Below are positions 35,172-46,196 of a stretch of DNA of 64,000 bases, in pieces. The notes below the pieces were generated by a model that was not told where the DNA came from, ran no database searches, and was given only the letters and a program-made list of their open reading frames with translations. Both the position numbers and the translations under genes were made by a program. Source of the stretch: Sciurus carolinensis (lineage: Eukaryota > Chordata > Mammalia > Rodentia > Sciuridae); contig NC_062222.1 in NCBI RefSeq assembly GCF_902686445.1, forward strand, positions 132,439,035-132,503,034, read 5' to 3'. How positions within the stretch are numbered: position 1 is the stretch's first letter; the number at the start of each line of letters is the position of its first letter.

Positions 35172-36198
35172 TTCCAATGGTCAATGACTGGAATACCTAT
35201 TGGAAGGATCTAATCCCTCTGCAGAAGGGAAGAGATACAGACAAGATTTCAAGGTCCCGAACAAGAATGGATTTATTTATTTATTTATTTTGCAGGTTCT
35301 AACTGTAATAGATGAAATTCTATGCTGGGAAACTCAAGATGAGCCCAGTTACAGAAAAGAGGTCATCTTATCTGTCCTGACAGGGACAGAATGTGACTCA
35401 GTAAACCTACTGGTGTTCTGAGTTCCTTTGCTGCAAAACCTAGTCTAGATCTCATTTACCTTTTGCCTGCATCAGCCTCACACAAAGGAGGTGAAGATTT
35501 TCCAAGAGGAAGGAGATCAGGAGATTGTGTCAAAATGGGAAGTCCCGAGAGATTCTAAGACCTGGGAATGACATGAGAAGCCTGCATGTTGATTTGTAGG
35601 GACACAGACATTGTTTTGCTTTGAATCTTAAAGAGAAACCAGTGTGAAAAACAGATAAAGAAACGAGTGTTCTAACCTACAAAATATCGTAGCTTAAAAG
35701 TATAGAACCAGGATGGAAAGAATTATGGAATATACAGGCCGCAAAGAGAGGGTGAGATATTCAGAAGCATAATACCAATGGCAGGAAAAGCCTGAGATCT
35801 ACCTTTATCCATATGTGGAATGGGCATTGGGGTCAAAGGTGGTAAGGTCTTTCATCCACATGTTTTGGGTGGTAAAATTTATTCCAGACCCATCCTATTG
35901 GGTATATAAGCTACCAATATGCTTCCAGCTCTGGGAAGGACAGCATATAAAATGGAAGTGCTAAGACTGCTTCTAGATGGCCACACACAGGGGTTCCAGG
36001 TAGATGGTCAAAGCAAAGAACATCAGCCCATTGTCAGGTGGCATGGAAAGAGAAGATGAAGACAGTTCCTATCCATAGTGAGGTCCTAAGTCCTAGCAGT
36101 TGAGTAATTTACACCCAGCTCATTAAAGTCAAGCCAAGAAGTTTTTGATTTTCATTTCAGTGATTAAGAGAGTTTAGAACAAGCAAATCAATTTTTCA
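35172..36198. other. Unassigned DNA downstream of the LTR
   Basis: No gene is recognised. It includes an (ATTT)n run at about 35271-35290. If the LTR at 34824-35171 was a 5' LTR, part of this could be decayed internal sequence, but I see no primer-binding site or retroviral protein motif. Confidence 0.35.
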
Positions 36199-36325
36199 CC
36201 TCTCAGAGTCTTTTTTTTTTTTTTTTTTTTTTTTTGGCGGTACTGGGGATCGAACTCAGGGCCTTGTGCTTGCGAGGCAAGCACTCTACCAGCTGAGCTA
36301 TCTCCCTAGCCCCTCTCAGAGTCTT
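36199..36325 (-). mobile_element. Recent ID-type SINE with perfect target-site duplication, reverse orientation
   Basis: On the minus strand it reads GGCTAGGGAGATAGCTCAGC, TGGTAGAGTGCTTGCCTCGC, AAGCACAAGGCCCTGAGTTC and GATCCCCAGTACC. It has an intact-looking B box (GTTCGATCC) and keeps CpG sites that older copies have lost. A 25-base A-tail appears as poly-T at 36211-36235. A 14-base perfect direct repeat (CCTCTCAGAGTCTT at 36199-36212 and 36312-36325) is the target duplication. This is the youngest-looking SINE in the window. Confidence 0.96.
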
Positions 36326-39300
36326 GAGATATAATTGAACTTTGCCACAAAACAAAGGTAGGGAAGGCATTCTTTAATTAGACACTATCAAAGACTAATG
36401 GTAACCCCCCCAAACAGGAATTGAACTGAAGGGCACATACTCCAGGATGATTTGGTGCAATGTGATACCATCAAATCCGTCTGAGGTACAGTACAACTGT
36501 CTGTATGGCATTTATGATACATGTCATTCTTGATAGACACCAGCACTGTGGCAGCTAATTCAGGAAATGGCAGGGTGTGTGGCTTAATCACACCTGCAGC
36601 TGATGCCTAGATTCATCAGCAAACAGCTGTAGTCTCACCTCATGTAAAGTTTCCATGTGCTGCTTTCTCTTTTCTCCTTCCAAGACACACCACTAGTTGC
36701 CACTTTAACTCTCTGCTTCCTATCAGTTAAATGGCTGCTATCTGTTCCCTTCAGATCACTTTCTTCACTGACCATAATTATTCACATCTTTACAATATTT
36801 TCAGCTAACTCAGACCTGGACTAGGGACTGTTAGCTCCTCTCTACTGGGGTTGCACCATTAGACTCACTATCATAAAACCTGAGGAGCTTCCTCTTGCTT
36901 CATGTAGTCAACTACCCTATGTAAGGGGTCTCATAATAAGATGCTTGGTAAATCTCTCCCAAAACAAAAGTTCTAGTAGATTTTCTCAGATTTCAAATAG
37001 AGCTATCTGGACAGGTATTGTTGTGTGGAATTTGGAAGTCGGGACAGAGATGGAGTAAACTTCACTAGGTATCTTCCAGCCCTTGGGTCTTCCCAGTGCT
37101 AATTATTCTGCCCAGTGGAATGGCAGCTTCATTGTACTTTACAGCTGAAAATAGAAGCATACACTAACTGGAATCCAGCCTGACCTGTGGGGTCCAATCC
37201 CTCACTTGAACTTACCAGACCTCAATCTTGAGATACCTGCTCTTCCCAGGACTGACTGAGTTTAGTGCCAATAGAGAATGCTTCACTGTCTTGCTGCAGA
37301 TGTTGTAACTCCCTGCATACTCCCCTTGCCTGGCTGCTGTGCTCTAGAACATGCATTCAGATGTACATGCCCACCCATAAAATGTGCAATCGCACCTTGG
37401 TCCTGGAGGGGCTAGACTTCTAGTCTCTTTCCTTGCCCGTAGTGAAGGGGGCATTATATAAATATATAAAATAATGATATAATAATACACTTATAATTCC
37501 AGGCAAGAATCAGTGCAAGTTATACATTAAGTTTTCTATGAGATGATTTCTGACATAAGGAGAATCATGCAGCAATTTAGAGCCTCATTACTAGTGGGTT
37601 CTTTGTTAGCTCACTTGGCTCTCCAGCCCCAGGGAGTCATGAGAGCGGACAGCAGCAGAACAGAGGAGCCAGCTCTTACACTTTCCTCACTCCCATTAGC
37701 ACACTACCTGCTGAGCTTCAAGAATGACTTCTCACAGAGCTGTTTAACTTGTGTCTTCTCAGTCAGCCCTAAGTGTGGGTCATGCTCCCTAGGAGCACAC
37801 AAGAATCTTAAAACTTTGCAAACAACAAGAGCTTCTAAGTCACCTTAGTACAAGGCTTAATAGGCACAATGTTTCCTAGGAGTAAACACAGTCACCTCGA
37901 TATTTAAAACCAAAGTAAAGTTAAAAAAATAGTTTTATCTGACATGAATTCTGACAAGTAATTTCTATGTCAAAAGACTGCTGGTCTTGTGAAAAATCCT
38001 TAAAAATTTAAGGGAAGGATGTATTTCTGTTTATATAAAATGATGTTAATTGTGACTTCTTTTTTGATGACCTCCAAAATGAATTTGAAATTTTGTGTTG
38101 TCAGACAAACGTCTGTATAAGTGTATTAATGTTTGTCCATGCAAGATGGAGACACTTAATATTTAGCACATCTGTTTCCTTGAATCACTGTAAATTTTGT
38201 AAGTAGCTCTGTTTAGTAAAGGGGAGACTTGGGCCTTCCTGACTCTTAGCTTTGAATATTTATCACATTATTTACATTGAGGTATCAATTCAAGCTTAAA
38301 AATATCAAATCTACAATGTAAGTTGATTGATGAGTGAAAGCATTTATGTGTTTCAGGTGTGAAAATGACAAACTTTTAATGATGAAAATTTTCTTCTTTC
38401 CAAAGGAATGCTGACACATGCATGTTCAGGTGATTAGGTGTTTCCAGAACTTAGTTAACAGAGTTATGATTCCATTTCAGAAAGAGCATTTATATGACAT
38501 TTGCAGAGACATTTACAATGTAACAGTTTTGTTGTCAAAGATTGAGAAATGGAAGGTCCTTGACTTAATTATTCTTAATGCTCACAGAGACCTTTATTTA
38601 CAGGTGTTTAGTCTTCTCTGTCATAGAGTAGCAGTTGAGATTTTGGGAAAATGTGAAAAGAGAGAAAGTGAGAAAGAACATCTTTTAATTTGTCACGGGA
38701 AGAATTTTGAGAACATCCTTCAAAAACAAATACTATTATGTATTACATGTGCATAAGTATTTATATGAATACAGCTTAATAAAAAACTCCATATGTATGA
38801 TGTTGCAAAAGGGTTCTAAGGTGTACATGTAAATAAAAAAACTGAATAAACTACTCCCCTTCTAGGATATATAGTCAGAGTAAATAATCATTAGTGAAAT
38901 AATACAATTGTAAGTTTTCACAAACAAATTATTTCAGTAGTTCCCATCAATATTGGATTAAACACAACTACCAAGTCCATTTTATGGACTGTTAAACTAT
39001 TGCTTATAACGTCCTACTCAAGTCTGGTAAGAAATTCATATTCCACTGTTAGCCAATCAACTTTGTGGTCAAGTGAATCCTTGGGTTCTACATCAATACT
39101 GCTCTTCAGTGAGTATTATGGGGTTTGTATTTACCCACATAATTCCTTGAGTGTTATGTATGAATTTATCCTAATGTGTTTCTCTTCATGGATTCACACT
39201 ACCAAATGATTCTTAAATCTCATTTCTATTACTTTGTTAACATTTAAAAAGTTTTATCAACCCCAAATTTGATATTATATTTTCTCATGTTTCTTCCAAA

Positions 39301-39439
39301 ACATGGCAAAGGCTTAAATACATATGAAGATTCTAGAAAAATGTGATGACTGTCTAAGGTTTCCCTGCTCATTGACCTTCATTCATGTAATCATTAATTA
39401 ATTCCCTTTCTGTTTACTGATAAATAACTATGTTAGAGA
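36326..39439. other. Long unassigned non-coding stretch
   Basis: About 3.1 kb without a gene or clearly named repeat. Open frames at 37543-37848 (101 codons) and 38418-38756 (112 codons, plus) were inspected and have no known motif. A TATA-rich patch lies near 37454-37490. Some of this could be very old ERV-derived sequence. Confidence 0.35.
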
Positions 39440-40000
39440 CATTTTGGCATTGTAGTAGCTGTTGTTAGATGATTAAGACTCAAGCAACTCCCAAGAGAGG
39501 TGGAGATGGATATATTTAAATCAACACAAGTAATAGAGATGCTGTAATTATAGCACTTGTAGAGTAAATAAGGAAACTCAGGTAAATGGGGTCAATTCTA
39601 CCTAAAGGTTATAAATATCAGTGGTCAGAAGCAAAGAGGTCATTCTTGACCTCAGTACTGAAAGACAAACATAGGGAATAAAGGTGATGTGAGCTGGCTT
39701 TGGTAGATGAGGAAGAAATTGCAAACAGAGGAACCCAACTGTGCAAAGACAGGAAGAGTGAACTTCTGTGGAGTTCCCAGGTGATGGAACAATCTTAGGT
39801 GTCTGTGATGTGGTCTCCAAAAGAGTCCGGTGCCACATAAGATGGACTAGGATGTGGAATCAAGCCGAAGAGGGTCTGGCAGGTCAGCCCAAGTGTTTGG
39901 ACTTTGACCTGTAAGCACCAAGAAAGTGTCAAGGTGTTTTAAGGAGAAGAGTGTCACATAAGTGAATCTTGGGGAACAAGTCATAATTCACCAGGTTTGA
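39440..40000 (-). mobile_element. L2 LINE, antisense (left part of a split copy)
   Basis: The plus strand follows the complement of L2 from the tail toward ORF2: TCATTCTTGACCTCAGTACT, GGTGATGTGAGCTGGCTTTG, CCCAACTGTGCAAAGACAGG, GTCTGGCAGGTCAGCCCAAG, TTGGACTTTGACCTGTAAGC and TTAAGGAGAAGAGTGTCACA. The same element seems to resume at 40735. Confidence 0.65.
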
Positions 40001-40374
40001 AGGAGAGGTGAAGGTAAGAAATAGAGATCCAATATTCAGTTACCAAAGAGTGAGACTCAAGAGGCTACATAACCCTTCTTGATATAATTCCACAGTACAT
40101 ATTTTCTCATTTCCATAAGTCCAGGAGCATTTCTGTCAAAAACATCCTAAAATTTAAGTTTGCTATGTCTATGATATCCTCTTGCCCTACTTTCTTCAAA
40201 TGCCAATCAAAATGACATAAGATTCACTTGAGAAATGTGTTGTCTGTGTTCTCAGGAACACTTGTGCTGATCACATTTTTTTCTATAAATATAAACCCAC
40301 AGTGCTTATAAAGTGCTACTAAACACCAAGAATTTTACGGTCATTACTTTTTTCCAGGATATACAATAATACCA

Positions 40375-40725
40375 TGATAGACCATAGAATATCATGGTGT
40401 ATTTAGTTAATAGACACTTATTCAGCCCTGAAAAGGAAGTAACTGCAAGTAAATGCTCAGTATGAATGGGATCCACAAGTATCACATGGAATGAAGGAAA
40501 GCAAACATAAGAAAATCAGCAGCATGATTACATTTATATAAGTGGAAAATTTCATGTAAACTCAGCAAAGTAATCTATGGTGATAAAAATAAGATATGAA
40601 TTCATTTGGGGTGTGTGTAAATTAACTGGATTATGGTTACTTGATTGTGTTTAGTTTTAGATTTATGTAGAGTTGCACATTTTTGATATGATTTTATCAC
40701 CTACTTCAGTAAAATATTTGAAAGA
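40375..40725 (+). mobile_element. Old L1 3' end fragment inserted in L2
   Basis: Sense L1M/HAL1-like 3' end: AGACACTTATTCAGCCCTG, AATGGGATCCACAAGTATCA, ATGATTACATTTATATAAGT, GATTATGGTTACTTGATTGT and TTGCACATTTTTGATATGAT. It separates two L2 pieces of the same orientation, so it probably inserted into the L2 after the L2 had landed. Confidence 0.55.
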
Positions 40726-40734
40726 ACTACTCTT

Positions 40735-41065
40735 AGGAGCTGTGGAGAATGGATTATGGAAGAGCAGCTGTGAAATAAGAAAGCCAGCAAGATTTAATTA
40801 ATTAATATTGGAGGATGATGGATAGAGAAGGATCAAAAATGATTGGTAGACTTTTAACATAACAATCCAGGTGAATGATGGACCTACTGGTTGGTTGGGG
40901 AATATTGGTAAAGAATGGTTCATAGATACTGAGAGGGCTTTAATCATAAAAGTTTTATCTGGAAATGCTAAGTGTAAGATATTCAAGTGGAGATGCCAAG
41001 AAATTAGTAGAATATGGAAGAGAAGTTGGGAAGTGGAAACTGAGAATCACATGTTCAAAAATGAA
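40735..41065 (-). mobile_element. L2 LINE, antisense (right part of a split copy)
   Basis: Resumes the complement of L2 ORF2: GGAGCTGTGGAGAATGGATT, AACAATCCAGGTGAATGATG and GATATTCAAGTGGAGATGCC. In L2 these stretches complement the region just after and within the reverse-transcriptase domain. Confidence 0.65.
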
Positions 41066-41199
41066 ATCAAGCCACAGGACTTGATATCAACTAAGGAAAG
41101 CATTTGGAGAACTCGAAGTTTCTTTTCTTGTTATTGTTATTTTTCATAGTACTTTTTATTTGTTCTGAAGAAAAAATGTTGGTTTGGCTTTTTTTTTTT

Positions 41200-41470
41200 A
41201 AATAGTAGCAATATCTTTATTTTATTAGTTTTTTATTTTTATTTGTTCTAATTAGTTACACATGAGAGTAGAATGCACTTATGCATTTTGATAGGTCATC
41301 CATAAATGCAGGGTAATTTCTCATTTTTCTGAATGTTCATATTGCAGGATCACATGGGTCATGCAGTCATATATGTACTTGAGGTAACAATGTCTGTTTC
41401 ACTCTACTTATCCTTCCTAACCCCTTACCCCTTGGTTTTGCTTTTAACGTACACCTTGAATTTAAATGAA
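41200..41470 (-). mobile_element. Squirrel-type L1 3' UTR fragment, antisense
   Basis: Plus strand: TTTTATTTGTTCTAATTAGT, TACACATGAGAGTAGAATGC, CAGTCATATATGTACTTGAG and AATGTCTGTTTCACTCTACT. This is the reversed L1 3' tail type that I associate with squirrels and marmots, better preserved than the copy at 4950-5165. The A-tail is on the left as a T-rich run near 41190. Confidence 0.65.
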
Positions 41471-41583
41471 CATCCTTTATTTATTTACTAAATCTAGCAA
41501 TCATAACCCAAGACCTACTCCTGGGAGCACTGACATTTTAGGTTGAGCAGACTGAGGAATAAGAGGAATCAAAGCAGACTGAA

Positions 41584-41694
41584 GGGCTAGGGAGATAGCT
41601 CAGTTGGTAGAGTACTTGCCTTGCAAGCACAAGGTCCTGGGTTTGATCCCCAGTACCATGAAGGAAGGGGGAAAAAAAAAAAGAAGAAGAAGAA
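41584..41694 (+). mobile_element. ID-type SINE, sense
   Basis: GGGCTAGGGAGATAGCTCAG, TTGGTAGAGTACTTGCCTTG, CAAGCACAAGGTCCTGGGTT and TGATCCCCAGTACC, then an A-rich tail that turns into AAG repeats. It belongs to the same sublineage as the copy at 36199-36325 but has lost CpG in the B box (GTTTGATCC), so it is somewhat older. A weak flanking similarity (GCAGACTGAA before, GCAGAGTGAG after) may be the target duplication. Confidence 0.93.
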
Positions 41695-43059
41695 GCAGCA
41701 GAGTGAGGAGGACCCATCATTGAACTAGGTGAAAACTAGCAAGCATGACATTTCTAAAATCAAGAGGAAAAAGTAAACAGAACATGGACTTAAATCCCAA
41801 AGCATCGTAGACGTTGAGGGCTTGAGACTAGGGCCAAAGAGCTTCTTTAAATAGTTCCTCAAAGCAAGTGTAGTTATTGATTGCAGGATTTACCCCGTTT
41901 CCCTCTCCAAGCCATCTTGTCTACTCTTATCCCTCTAACCCTTGCATATTGGACCAAAAACCTTAGATATGTTTGATAGGAAGGGAATAGGGAATATTTT
42001 CATTATAACTAAAAATAAAACACCAGTCTTCTCTTCTATTTATACAAGCAATAACGGAATCAGACTACGCACAGAGGCCAAGAAGTTCTGCTTCAACCCA
42101 CAGGCAGGAGCTCTCCCAGGTGTTTTATTTTGAGAAACCCATTCATCTCTGAAGTTCTTTTCTGTACAAGAACTACTCTGAAGCTTCTCTTTCTATTAAA
42201 AAAAAAAATGGTAATGTGTGTGAGTGTGTATTTGTGTGTGTGTGTGTGTGTGTTTGTGAACGGAGTAAGACTGTTTCTGCAGAGACCTTAAAATTTGTGA
42301 GCTATTTTTGTTCATATAGCAAATAAAACACCTTCATATCTCAAGGATCTTTGAGTGTGTGTTATTTCAACACCCACAAAGCAGCACTGGCTAAAGACTC
42401 GCATGATCCTTCATGGAGTTGCTTCGACCTGTACAAAGAGGGCTTTGGGGATCCTTCTAGAGGACTTGGCTTCTGCATGTTTGGGCGTACTCCATACTCT
42501 GTGGGCAGCGGCCAGAGCACAGATCCCATCACTGGCACTCATTACTTAGCCTCACCTGCTACTGCTTCCCGAACTCTGACTCTGGTTTGGTCAAGGCTTC
42601 ACAGAGCAAATCTATAAAAATATCGATTTTTAACTGAGTTATAGAAGAATTTTATCTCTTGGATTTTTCAATGTAGGATTTATGAAGATAGATTTGCCAG
42701 GGACTTGGAAATAATTTTAAACAATGTATTTCTTACCTCGTCGTCTCATGTGCAACCAATACATAAAAACACTCAGGAAAACCTTGGGGTAGTTGTTTAA
42801 ATTAGTGTAGCACAGGTGGGTTTGAGCAAATGAGGACAAAACTCATGACACTGAGATACAGGAAATTCCCACGTCCTGGAGAGTCCTGGAGACAGTTCTT
42901 TCCACTGGCTTTACTTGAACTTATTTCCACGGGTGTTTATAGAGCGTCTCTGAAATCGTGGACCCCACCCACACTGGCTGCTGAGATTTCAGAAGAGAAA
43001 CAAACAAAGTCTTATCCTTCCAACCCTTGCAGATTTGGGCAGACAACTCATCACAAGCA
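41695..43059. other. Unassigned non-coding DNA with a GT microsatellite
   Basis: No gene or named repeat is recognised. The 42340-42620 stretch is of balanced composition and contains overlapping open frames (88 and 64 codons) without known motifs. Confidence 0.4.
42208..42255. repeat. Impure (GT)n microsatellite
   Basis: GT units interrupted by GTGA and TTGT. Confidence 0.92.
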
Positions 43060-43335
43060 AATAATCAAAAGTCAGCATGCTAATTCCTCACCCACAGTTG
43101 TGTCGGAAATGCCTTTAGAAAGACAACTTACACCCTCCCCTGGAGTCAGGGATGCTTTCGAGAGATAAAATTTGACCTGGGTTTTAAATAGTAAGCTGGC
43201 ATTTCCTAGGTACAGAAATCGGAGCAAGCTTTGCATAGAGAAATAATGGACTCAGGGAAGCCACCAGGTGCTGTGAGCCTTCACTGTGTGGGAGAGAGGT
43301 GAGAGGTGAGACCAGAAGATGTTTTCATCAGATGA
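43060..43335 (-). mobile_element. L2 LINE fragment, antisense
   Basis: The right half is the clearest: AAATTTGACCTGGGTTTTAA, AGCTGGCATTTCCTAGGTAC and TTGCATAGAGAAATAATGGA, the complement of the L2 region shortly before its tail. The left boundary is vague. Confidence 0.5.
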
Positions 43336-43584
43336 CAAAAGTTTTGCCTTTGTGCTTTCAACCGAAGAGAAAATCTCATGACATCCAGCAGTTCTCTACC
43401 TTGCACATTTTTCTCCTTATTAGTTATTCCCAACTAACCAAAGACCTGGAAAATACTTTTCCAAAAGTCTTTTATTGTCTGTCTTCATCCAAATAATTAA
43501 AATCCCCCTTTGGTGAAGGATATTGTCAGTTCTGCTCATTGGTATGTTTCTAGGGTCCAGAATGGGGTCAGCTTCACAGACTGG

Positions 43585-43735
43585 TCTTAATAAGCATATG
43601 TTAAGTGTCCAAATGTGCTCATGGAGGACTTCTTTATTAAGCCTTGTGCTAGTTCCTGGGATACATATGCTACTGAGTTGGTGAATACCCTCCATGGCCA
43701 AGTTTAGCCAATGAGCAGACATAATAAAGAAAATA
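43585..43735 (-). mobile_element. L2 LINE tail fragment, antisense
   Basis: The plus strand has ATAAGCATATGTTAAGTGTC, GCCTTGTGCTAGTTCCTGGG and ATACATATGCTACTGAGTTG, in the order of the reversed L2 3' end. Confidence 0.5.
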
Positions 43736-43925
43736 CTGATCTAACTCAGGAGGACCCATACTGTAAGAGGCTGTGGGACACGCCCAGCTGAGAATTTGAA
43801 GTCCTATCCTATGTGAGACCGGGTGCCAATGGTCATTTCTGGGCAGACCTGCATTTCAGATCAGTGCACTGAAGGTGTGGTTTCAGATTAGCACTGGCCA
43901 CAGCGAGTGAAGTACAGAAAAGAAT

Positions 43926-44260
43926 TTCAGATATGATGGCTCCCGACCTATGATGGCTCAACTTATGGTTTTAGTGTTATAGTGTTGTCAAAGGAGAAGC
44001 CATACTTTGAACTTTGATTTTGACTCTTTATAGGCTGGCAGGATGCAGTAAGATCCTTCCCCCAAACTGGGCAGTGTCTGACACATGCCATTCCAGATCA
44101 TGAGGAAGCAACAGACACCCGCCGTGTGCTGTGCTGATAGGCTTTGATTCTAGGAGTTTCTGCACATTAAATGCATTTTCAACCTATGATATTCTCAGTG
44201 TACAATGTGTTTATTGTAATGAAACCATAGCAAACTGAGGAGCATAGGTACGGACACTAT
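43926..44260 (-). mobile_element. Tigger/pogo-type DNA transposon remnant, opposite orientation
   Basis: The plus strand has TATGATGGCTCCCGACCTAT and GATGGCTCAACTTATGGTTT at the left, and TTAAATGCATTTTCAACCTA, TGATATTCTCAGTGTAC and CTGAGGAGCATAGGTA at the right. These are the two ends of the family seen at 33043-33375, but in reverse. The middle is diverged or replaced. Confidence 0.65.
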
Positions 44261-44630
44261 GTAGCAATTTAACATCTGTAAGAGGGCCAAGGAGAGGAGC
44301 AGTGCCCCTGCTTATGTTGACCAGGGCATTAGCCACTCACTGTGGGAAAGAGGTTCGAAAGGGGGTAAGAAATCCTTCCAGTGGTCCTTCTCCACAGCTC
44401 ATCCGAGATGCATTGTCTTAGAAAGAATGATCCTGCAGCCGTTTGGTAGTGCCTAATTAGAATCATCTCATGGCTGGCTTTTCTGACAGGACCTGAAATG
44501 CACTGTGCTCTGCTCTTTATTAAAGATAGATCCACATGCTTCCCGTGCCAGATGTGCTGGCATCAGAGCTGACACTCTGCTGGGAAGATGATTCTAATTC
44601 GGGACTCAACAGTACATACACATGTGCAGA
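44261..44630. promoter_or_regulatory. Candidate conserved non-coding element
   Basis: A repeat-free block of balanced composition next to the Tigger remnant. It carries a 14-base perfect inverted repeat, AATTAGAATCATCT at 44455-44468 and AGATGATTCTAATT at 44586-44599, with 117 bases between the arms. Between the arms are GGACCTGAAATGCACTGTGC, a TCTTTATTAAAGATAGATCC stretch and TGTGCTGGCATCAGAGCTGA. No coding frame of interest is present. The regulatory role is inference only. Confidence 0.3.
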
Positions 44631-44889
44631 GGCGTATGTAACATCTGGAAGTGCATGTATGTGAACTTAGACGAACATATATGCACAAACTTATACATAT
44701 ACATGTATTTGTTGAATATATGTGAACTGAATTGATGTTTCATGTACTTCTGTCAAAGAAAATATGACTCATTGAACTCTGTGACCTCTTTTGATAACTC
44801 ACCAAGACCTGAAAAGTCATGAATATTTCAAATTTCCAAACGAATAAGCTGAGATGGAGAGTTCTCATTCAGCAGTATGAGGAACTGTC

Positions 44890-45065
44890 ATTTATTGAAC
44901 ACGTGCTAAGTGTTGGCTGTGCCAGATCCTTCCCCCGCATCACATCAGTTCCATGGCCTGGCTGCACCCCTGAGCAGTTGAAAGGTACTGAGTCTATGCT
45001 CACACAGCAGAACTGGAGTCAGCGGCAGGAAGTCCCGCCCCGGAGCCCATGCCACTCTGCTCGTG
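44890..45065 (-). mobile_element. MIR SINE, antisense
   Basis: Reversed MIR: CATTTATTGAACACGTGCTA, AGTGTTGGCTGTGCCAGATC, TCACACAGCAGAACTGGAGT and CGGAGCCCATGCCACTCTG. It lies inside the 134-codon open frame 44819-45223 (the longest in the window), which is therefore at least partly transposon sequence. Confidence 0.7.
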
Positions 45066-45234
45066 CACAGGTAATATGTGCAGTTCCAAGACTAGAATCA
45101 AATCCTTTGATCCAGAGGTCACACCCTGTGTCCCACACTGCAGAACGCTGTTCTCTGGTGGCTCTAATGGGTAGCCTGAGGTATACCCCTTATGAAAAGA
45201 ATTGCAGATGCCAAGGTGAGTAATATTATTTTTG

Positions 45235-45500
45235 TCCTGATTTTTAAAAATATATTTTGAAGTATTACACTCACATTTGAAATAAGTAAATAATCAACCT
45301 CTGTATGCCCTAGCACATTTCTCATATCCAGCACACGTGGGTTGACTCTGGAGGGAATGCCTGCTGTTTTCCAGTTAACTCTCCCCACTCTTAGTTAGGG
45401 CCACCCACGTTCCAACTTCTAGCCCCATAGATAAATGTTGCTGAGTTTTGTTTTCCATACACTGAGTCATTTTATGACATGAATCTTATTTGTATGGAGG
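45235..45500 (-). mobile_element. Old L1 3' UTR fragment, antisense
   Basis: The plus strand resembles the reversed 3' UTR of an old L1M: CACGTGGGTTGACTCTGGAG, TTCCAGTTAACTCTCCCCAC, CCATAGATAAATGTTGCTGA and ACATGAATCTTATTTGTATGG. Diverged. Confidence 0.45.
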
Positions 45501-46196
45501 CAACAGCATGTAGCCAGTTCTCCCTGAGTCATCTGTCTATCCTCAAATTTGGAAATGAGGTGTGACCATGTAAAAAGGGTCAGAACTAGAAGTCAGTGGC
45601 CTCTCTGTGCCGGAGCCCTCTTGCCAGCTGGACCCCCTTCATTCTCCAGGGGAAGCTGCAGGCCCTGTCGGGCCAGTAGCACTTCCTTCAGGTTCTGCTG
45701 ATTCTCAGTGGCTTCCTTGGGAGTCTGTGTGAAACTCCCAGCACACACCTCGGGTGCAGCAGGCTGAGTCAGCCATGGATTCCTGACTTTTGCTCCATCT
45801 GCCTTAAGAGCTGCATGTGAGCCCTGACATCTTATGAATTATTAGTTACCCTTCACACCTGGAATGCATAGACCCACAACTGTTTCCCTGAACAAGATCA
45901 GATGCTCTCATTGCAAAATCTCAATTTTGTCATTCATTAAGTTTATGATCACACATTTCACCCATTTTCACAAGTTTTCTTATGTCTAAATCGAGGCAGT
46001 GAAAGATCACAGGCTCTAAGACAAATCCTCATTCTAATATCACTACAGCAGCCGTGTGTGCACCGTGTGTTAAACACTGGAAGCCCCACAGCTGGGCAGC
46101 ACAGGGCAGTGGACTTTACACCAGCTGTGTGGATGCCCCTGTTCCATCTCTGTGCAGTTGCCACACCTTGAAACAAGGTTCTTATCTCTATGGAGG
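45501..46196. other. Unassigned non-coding DNA
   Basis: Less AT-rich than average between about 45560 and 45900. Open frames near 45958-46264 overlap on both strands and have no known motif. Confidence 0.4.

Noticed and set aside
36211..36316. tRNA-like A and B boxes that could suggest a tRNA gene
   Set aside because: The tail, target duplication and overall sequence show that it is an ID SINE, not a functional tRNA. The same applies to the other ID copies.
38418..38756. 112-codon forward frame that looked like a possible helical protein
   Set aside because: No recognisable motif and no gene-like context. I could not support a processed pseudogene: no parent gene, A-tail or duplication was seen.
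44819..45223. 134-codon open frame, the longest in the window
   Set aside because: It overlaps a reversed MIR SINE (44890-45065), has no domain, and looks like a chance frame in less AT-rich DNA.
45661..45674. GGCCC...GGGCC short palindrome
   Set aside because: 5-bp arms are expected by chance at this scale.
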